Assembly (NCBI GenBank): GCA_002478145.1 | Contig: DLMI01000233.1 | Span: forward strand, 1 to 8,887 | DNA length: 8,887 nucleotides | Reading direction: 5' to 3' | Source: Acidobacteria bacterium UBA7540 | Lineage (GTDB): Bacteria; Acidobacteriota; Terriglobia; UBA7540 | Part shown: in pieces, positions 5,665 through 8,887 of the stretch | How the letters are laid out: each line of letters begins with the position of its first letter | How positions within the stretch are numbered: the stretch's first letter is position 1 | The notes under the pieces: model-generated | What the model was told of the DNA's origin: nothing | The model's database searches: none | Seen by the model: only the letters and a program-made list of their open reading frames with translations | Position numbers and translations under genes: made by a program

Positions 5665-6765
5665 ATGACCGCTCAACAACTCTTTCAGCCTTTCCGTCTA
5701 AAGTCTCTCGAACTCAGGAACCGGATTGTCATGGCTCCCATGACTCGCTCGTTTTCTCCTGAAGGTGTACCGACTTCAAAGGTGGCGGACTACTATGCTC
5801 GCCGCGCGGAAGGGGAAGTGGGCCTGATCGTGTCCGAGGGCACCGTGGTCAATCGGCCGGCTTCTTCCAACGATCCGAACATTCCCCATTTTTATGGCGA
5901 AAAGCCGCTCGCCGGATGGAAGACGGTGATTGATAAAGTCCATGCCGTCGGTGGCATCATGGCCCCGCAACTCTGGCACATGGGCGTGGTGGCTCCCAAA
6001 GCCTCCGGTTGGCTGCCGCCCGCTCCTTTTGAGGGTCCCTCGGGCTACGTTGCGCCGGGGAAAATCGGCGGCGTGGCGATGACGGAAGACGACATCTCCG
6101 AAACCGTCCGGGCGTTCGCGCAAGCGGCGGCGGATGCAAAAACACTGGGGTTTAACGCGGTGGAGATTCATGGAGCGCACGGCTATTTGATTGACCAGTT
6201 CTTTTGGCATCCCACCAATCAGCGCACCGATGGTTACGGAGGCCAAACTCTGGCTGAGCGCACCCGATTCGCCGTGGAAATCATTCGTGCCGTTCGCAAG
6301 GCCGTCGGCCCGGACTTTCCCATCAGTCTTCGCATCTCGCAATGGAAACTTCAGGATTATGCCGCCAAGCTCGCGACGACACCCCAGGAGATGGAGGCGT
6401 GGCTGCTTCCCCTGGCAGAAGCGGGGGTTGACCTCTTCCATTGCTCGCAGCGGCGGTTCTGGGACCCCGAGTTCCCCGGCTCCGATTTGAACTTTGCCGG
6501 ATGGGCCAAAAAGCTCACGGGTAAATCGACCATCACGGTGGGCTCCATCGGGCTTTCCGGTGATTTCCTGGCCGCCTTCCAGGGAGAAACCTCCATGCCC
6601 CGCTCCTTGGATGAACTCCTCCGGCGTTTCGACCGGGGGGATTTCGACCTGGTGGCCGTAGGCCGCCCGCTGCTTGCCGACGCGGGCTGGGCTCAGAAAA
6701 TCCACGAAGGGCGATCCTCCGAGCTGACCAATTTCAGCAGAGAGGCTCTCGCCACTCTTGCGTAA
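5665..6765 (+). CDS. Old Yellow Enzyme family NADH:flavin oxidoreductase (ene-reductase)
   Basis: A 366-residue FMN-binding TIM-barrel enzyme, cytosolic, expected to reduce activated C=C bonds of enones, enals, nitroalkenes or related electrophiles with NAD(P)H. FQPFRLKSLELRNRIVMAPMTR is the family N-terminus, with T27 at the FMN-tuning position (Thr37 of OYE1). Q102 lies in PQLWH. The substrate-binding pair is H169 and H172 in EIHGAHGYL, with the proton-donor Tyr Y174. NQRTDGYGG (185-193), R223, VGS (292-294) and GRPLLAD (333-339) make the remaining FMN contacts. Length is normal for the family. The ribosome binding site is weak (AATGGAAA near 5651-5658). The stop of the frameshifted upstream frame overlaps this ATG (ATGA), though the natural end of that gene is 133 nt earlier. 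The ABC ATPase begins 5 nt after its stop, so the two are probably translationally coupled. Confidence 0.92.
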   Translation: MTAQQLFQPFRLKSLELRNRIVMAPMTRSFSPEGVPTSKVADYYARRAEGEVGLIVSEGTVVNRPASSNDPNIPHFYGEKPLAGWKTVIDKVHAVGGIMAPQLWHMGVVAPKASGWLPPAPFEGPSGYVAPGKIGGVAMTEDDISETVRAFAQAAADAKTLGFNAVEIHGAHGYLIDQFFWHPTNQRTDGYGGQTLAERTRFAVEIIRAVRKAVGPDFPISLRISQWKLQDYAAKLATTPQEMEAWLLPLAEAGVDLFHCSQRRFWDPEFPGSDLNFAGWAKKLTGKSTITVGSIGLSGDFLAAFQGETSMPRSLDELLRRFDRGDFDLVAVGRPLLADAGWAQKIHEGRSSELTNFSREALATLA

Positions 6766-6770
6766 TCCTT

Positions 6771-7574
6771 ATGAGCGATATCGTTCTTGAAATCAAAAGT
6801 CTTACTCGCCGCTTCGGCACATTTACGGCGGTCGATGGTCTGACCCTTTCGGTCAATGCCGGTGAGGTCTTCGCCTTGCTCGGCTCCAACGGGGCTGGCA
6901 AGACAACCACCATCAAGATGCTCACCACGCTGTTGCCGCCCTCCTCGGGAGATGCGCGCGTGGGCGGTTTCTCCATAACCACCCAGGCGGTCGATGTTCG
7001 CCGCGCCATCGGTTATGTGCCGCAGTCGGTCTCGGTGGATGGTTCGCTGACCGGTTACGAGAACCTGCTCATCTTCGCCAAACTCTACGACCTGCCCCAC
7101 AGCGAGCAGCCGGCGCGCGTCCGCGAGGCATTGGAGTTCATGGGCCTGACGGCCGACGGCGGTCGCCTGGTGGGCCAATACTCCGGCGGCATGGTCCGCC
7201 GCCTGGAAATCGCCCAGTCCACGCTGCATCGGCCGCGGGTGCTCTTCCTCGATGAGCCCACCGTCGGGCTGGACCCGATTGCGCGCGATGCCGTTTGGAA
7301 GCATCTCGTTGATCTGCGCGCCAACTACGGCACGACCCTGTTTTTCACCACCCATTACCTGGAGGAGGCGGAGAGCCATTGTGATCGCATTGCGATTATG
7401 CACCAGGGCAAAGTGGATGCGCTGGGCACCTGCAAAGAACTTGAGGCCTCACTGGGCGGCGGCGTCCATACGTTGAATGACGTCTTCGTACACTATGCTG
7501 GCAGCGCCCTTGAATCCGGCGGAAGCTTCCGCGACGTGTCCGCCGAACGCACCACGGAGCAGCGCCTTGGCTAG
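6771..7574 (+). CDS. ABC transporter ATP-binding protein, DrrA-like
   Basis: A 267-residue nucleotide-binding subunit that would power the permease encoded just downstream, at the inner face of the cytoplasmic membrane. Walker A is GSNGAGKTT (38-46), with Ser in place of the common Pro. The Q-loop is VPQ with Q85, the ABC signature is YSGGM (137-141) instead of LSGGQ, Walker B is VLFLDE (157-162) followed by PTVGLDP, and the H-loop His is H195 in TTHYLEEAE. The YSGGM form and the TVGLDP stretch are usual in the DrrA/CcmA-type group that pairs with ABC-2 permeases for drug, lipid or polysaccharide export. The short C-terminal extension (LGGGVHTLNDVFVHYAG) is also typical of DrrA. No clear Shine-Dalgarno precedes ATG 6771, consistent with coupling to the flavoprotein gene 5 nt upstream. 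The exported substrate is unknown. Confidence 0.92.
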   Translation: MSDIVLEIKSLTRRFGTFTAVDGLTLSVNAGEVFALLGSNGAGKTTTIKMLTTLLPPSSGDARVGGFSITTQAVDVRRAIGYVPQSVSVDGSLTGYENLLIFAKLYDLPHSEQPARVREALEFMGLTADGGRLVGQYSGGMVRRLEIAQSTLHRPRVLFLDEPTVGLDPIARDAVWKHLVDLRANYGTTLFFTTHYLEEAESHCDRIAIMHQGKVDALGTCKELEASLGGGVHTLNDVFVHYAGSALESGGSFRDVSAERTTEQRLG

Positions 7575-7584
7575 CCCCAATCCT

Positions 7585-8379
7585 ATGACCACCTCATTCA
7601 TCCACCCTTTTACCGCTTTCATTGACAAGACATTTGTCATCACCGAGTTTGAGTTGCGCAAGCTGCGCCATGATTTCACCGAACTCATCACTCGCGCCCT
7701 ACAGCCGGCGCTTTGGCTGCTGATCTTTGGGGAAGTGTTCTCACGCAGCGGGGCGATGCACACCGGCAACATTCCGTATCTGGACTTCATTGCTCCCGGC
7801 ATCCTGGCGCAAAGTGTTCTCTTCGTGGCCATTTTTTACGGCATCAACGTCATCTGGGAGCGCGACCTCGGCATTGTGCAGAAATTCCTTGCCAGCCCAA
7901 CTCCGCGCGCGGCACTGGTGCTCGGCAAGGGTTTTTCCGCGGGCATCCGCACGCTCTCGCAGGCCGTCATCATTTACGGTCTTTCGCTGCTGATCGGGGT
8001 GAAGCTCGATTGGAGCCCCCTGGCGCTCCTCAACGTGGTGCTCATCGTGGTCCTTGCCGCGACGCTGTTCTCCACGTTTTCGCTCATCATCGCGTGTATT
8101 GTAAAGACGCGCGAACGCTTCATGGGAGTCGGCCAGGTGCTCACCATGCCGCTGTTCTTTGCCAGCAACGCGATTTACCCTACCAGCATCATGCCCGGCT
8201 GGCTAAAGATCGTTTCTCATCTCAATCCACTGACCTACGTCGTCGATGCCCTGCGCACTTTCATGCTGGCCGGCAGCACCAGCACCTTCGGTCTCGGCAC
8301 CGACTACGCTGCCATCCTCCTGACCACGATCATTCTGGTACTCATTGGCGCCCGATTGTATCCCCATCTGGCAACGTAA
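7585..8379 (+). CDS. ABC-2 type transporter permease, DrrB-like
   Basis: A 264-residue membrane subunit partnering the ATPase upstream. Six hydrophobic segments are visible at about residues 36-53, 67-90, 120-140, 146-172, 183-199 and 240-258, the ABC-2 topology. RALQPALWLLIFG near the first segment and LNPLTYVVDALR (213-224) before the last are the family's most recognisable stretches. The amphipathic N-terminus (FELRKLRHDFTELITR) is the interface helix expected to contact the ATPase. The frame is open upstream to an ATG at 7477, but that stretch overlaps the ATPase gene and does not look like this family. ATG 7585, 10 nt after the ATPase stop, gives the normal length. No good ribosome binding site precedes it, again suggesting coupling. 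It is the last intact gene of the cluster; no terminator is visible after it. Confidence 0.9.
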   Translation: MTTSFIHPFTAFIDKTFVITEFELRKLRHDFTELITRALQPALWLLIFGEVFSRSGAMHTGNIPYLDFIAPGILAQSVLFVAIFYGINVIWERDLGIVQKFLASPTPRAALVLGKGFSAGIRTLSQAVIIYGLSLLIGVKLDWSPLALLNVVLIVVLAATLFSTFSLIIACIVKTRERFMGVGQVLTMPLFFASNAIYPTSIMPGWLKIVSHLNPLTYVVDALRTFMLAGSTSTFGLGTDYAAILLTTIILVLIGARLYPHLAT

Positions 8380-8388
8380 AACATCAAG

Positions 8389-8466
8389 ATGAGCACTTTT
8401 GACCAGACCGGTGAGCGGTATTGGATTGCCATGGGGAAAGCCCTTGAGTATAAGCATAAAGTCTGA
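8389..8466 (+). CDS. Possible 25-residue small ORF overlapping the right repeat
   Basis: ATG 8389, 9 nt after the permease stop, reads 25 codons to TGA 8464-8466. The peptide begins MSTFDQTGERYWIAMGKA and is hydrophilic with a basic end. Its first codons are the repeat sequence itself. At the left repeat the same position is CTG, so the ORF is not conserved there. No Shine-Dalgarno is seen. It may be the truncated start of a lost gene or chance. Confidence 0.2.
   Translation: MSTFDQTGERYWIAMGKALEYKHKV
8390..8408 (+). repeat. Right copy of 19-bp direct repeat
   Basis: TGAGCACTTTTGACCAGAC, 18 of 19 identical to 1730-1748 in the same orientation, 10 nt after the permease stop. Together the two copies bracket the whole oxidoreductase and ABC cluster. 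Confidence 0.5.
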
Positions 8467-8573
8467 TCGCCGGAGACCACCATTTGCCAACTGACCGTGT
8501 CGAAGCTTAGCCCAGCCGACGAGCAGGGATCGCTGCGCGAAAAGGCAAGAGGTGAAGGCCCCATGTTTAATGA

Positions 8574-8726
8574 AACGGCGGGACGGTCACTGCCTCGGGA
8601 CTCCGGACCGCCAAGCTGATCAAGGGAGCCCGTCTGTCGGTGGTAAAGGATGGGCCGCACTGCATAACTTGGACACACGCAGAGCAGGTTAACGGTGAAC
8701 TGCTGGAGTTTCTTAGGAAAGCTTAG
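8574..8726 (+). pseudogene. Alpha/beta hydrolase (chloroperoxidase-like), C-terminal remnant
   Basis: The frame from 8574 to TAG 8724-8726 encodes about 50 residues matching the C-terminus of non-haem chloroperoxidase-type alpha/beta hydrolases. It reads ASGLRTAKLIKGARLSVVKD, then GPHCITWTHAEQVNGELLEF and LRKA. The His of GPH is the family's catalytic His. A TGA at 8571-8573 closes the frame upstream, and neither the nucleophile elbow (GxSxG) nor the oxyanion motif is found before it, so roughly 220 N-terminal residues are missing. The preceding stretch 8467-8573 holds no recognisable gene. The truncation lies on the cluster-distal side of the right repeat, as the SDR stub does on the left. 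Confidence 0.7.
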
Positions 8727-8753
8727 CGAAGCTCTCAAGCAGCCTAAGGATCA

Positions 8754-8769
8754 TGCTGCCATGGCAGCA
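8754..8769. other. 16-bp perfect palindrome
   Basis: TGCTGCCATGGCAGCA is a perfect inverted repeat with no loop, about 80 nt before ATG 8851. It could be an operator for the next gene. No T-run follows, so it is not a terminator by itself. Confidence 0.3.
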
Positions 8770-8850
8770 GATGGCCGGGGCACCGACCGCCATGGCACGC
8801 TATCAACTTTTGAGGCCAGGCTTTCATTCAGATAAGGTAGGATTTCCATC

Positions 8851-8887
8851 ATGAATCGCGAACTCAACATTTTCGGGGATCGGTCAG
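8851..8887 (+). CDS. Start of an unidentified gene, cut by the window edge
   Basis: ATG 8851 is preceded by AAGGTAGG (8834-8841) at 9 nt, a fair ribosome binding site. Only 12 codons are visible, reading MNRELNIFGDRS, which is too short to assign a family. The reading frame is open to the end of the window. Confidence 0.45.
   Translation, partial: MNRELNIFGDRS

Noticed and set aside
5776..6705. 309-residue minus-strand frame opposite the ene-reductase
   Set aside because: It is long but a shadow of a clearly functional gene in GC-rich DNA, with no recognisable motifs.
7477..7584. Earlier in-frame start for the permease
   Set aside because: It overlaps about 100 nt of the ATPase gene, and the added residues do not resemble the N-terminus of ABC-2 permeases.
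8304..8738. 144-residue minus-strand frame across the right repeat and hydrolase remnant
   Set aside because: The plus strand carries the clear hydrolase C-terminus and permease end; the minus translation shows no family features.

Overview
The window is about 8.9 kb of moderately GC-rich bacterial DNA. It comes from a genome that carries single-domain receiver proteins and a cluster of oxidoreductase and efflux genes. The gene families and protein style would fit a soil Acidobacteriota or a similar bacterium, but this is an impression; no rRNA or marker gene is present. All genes I can support are on the + strand.

Layout. (1) 1-1716 is a decaying region. It holds a receiver-domain gene broken by an amber codon (351-794), the 3' remnant of an Hsp20 small heat-shock gene with two frameshifts (about 779-971), a second receiver gene that is open but lacks key residues (1112-1636), and a 27-residue stub of a short-chain dehydrogenase (1633-1716). 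(2) 1730-1748 is one copy of a 19-bp direct repeat whose partner lies at 8390-8408. (3) 1859-1889 is a promoter-like site with a 20-bp dyad in a 19-nt spacer, the arrangement used by MerR/SoxR-family regulators. (4) 1934-8379 is a co-directional cluster: YneI/Sad-type aldehyde dehydrogenase, classical SDR, zinc alcohol dehydrogenase (one-base frameshift near its 3' end), Old Yellow Enzyme family flavoprotein, ABC ATPase and ABC-2 permease. (5) 8390-8887 holds the second repeat, the C-terminal remnant of an alpha/beta hydrolase (chloroperoxidase-like), and the first codons of a further gene cut by the window edge.

How it may work together (inference). The aldehyde dehydrogenase, SDR, alcohol dehydrogenase and ene-reductase can together oxidise or reduce aldehydes, alcohols, ketones and activated alkenes. 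The last three genes are tightly spaced, and the ABC pair resembles DrrAB-type drug exporters. With a SoxR/MerR-like promoter in front, the simplest reading is a detoxification and efflux operon that responds to redox-active or electrophilic compounds. The cluster is mostly intact, is flanked by the two repeats, and sits between truncated genes. That pattern suggests insertion-sequence activity shaped its borders. No regulator gene, complete transposase, RNA gene or CRISPR array was seen.
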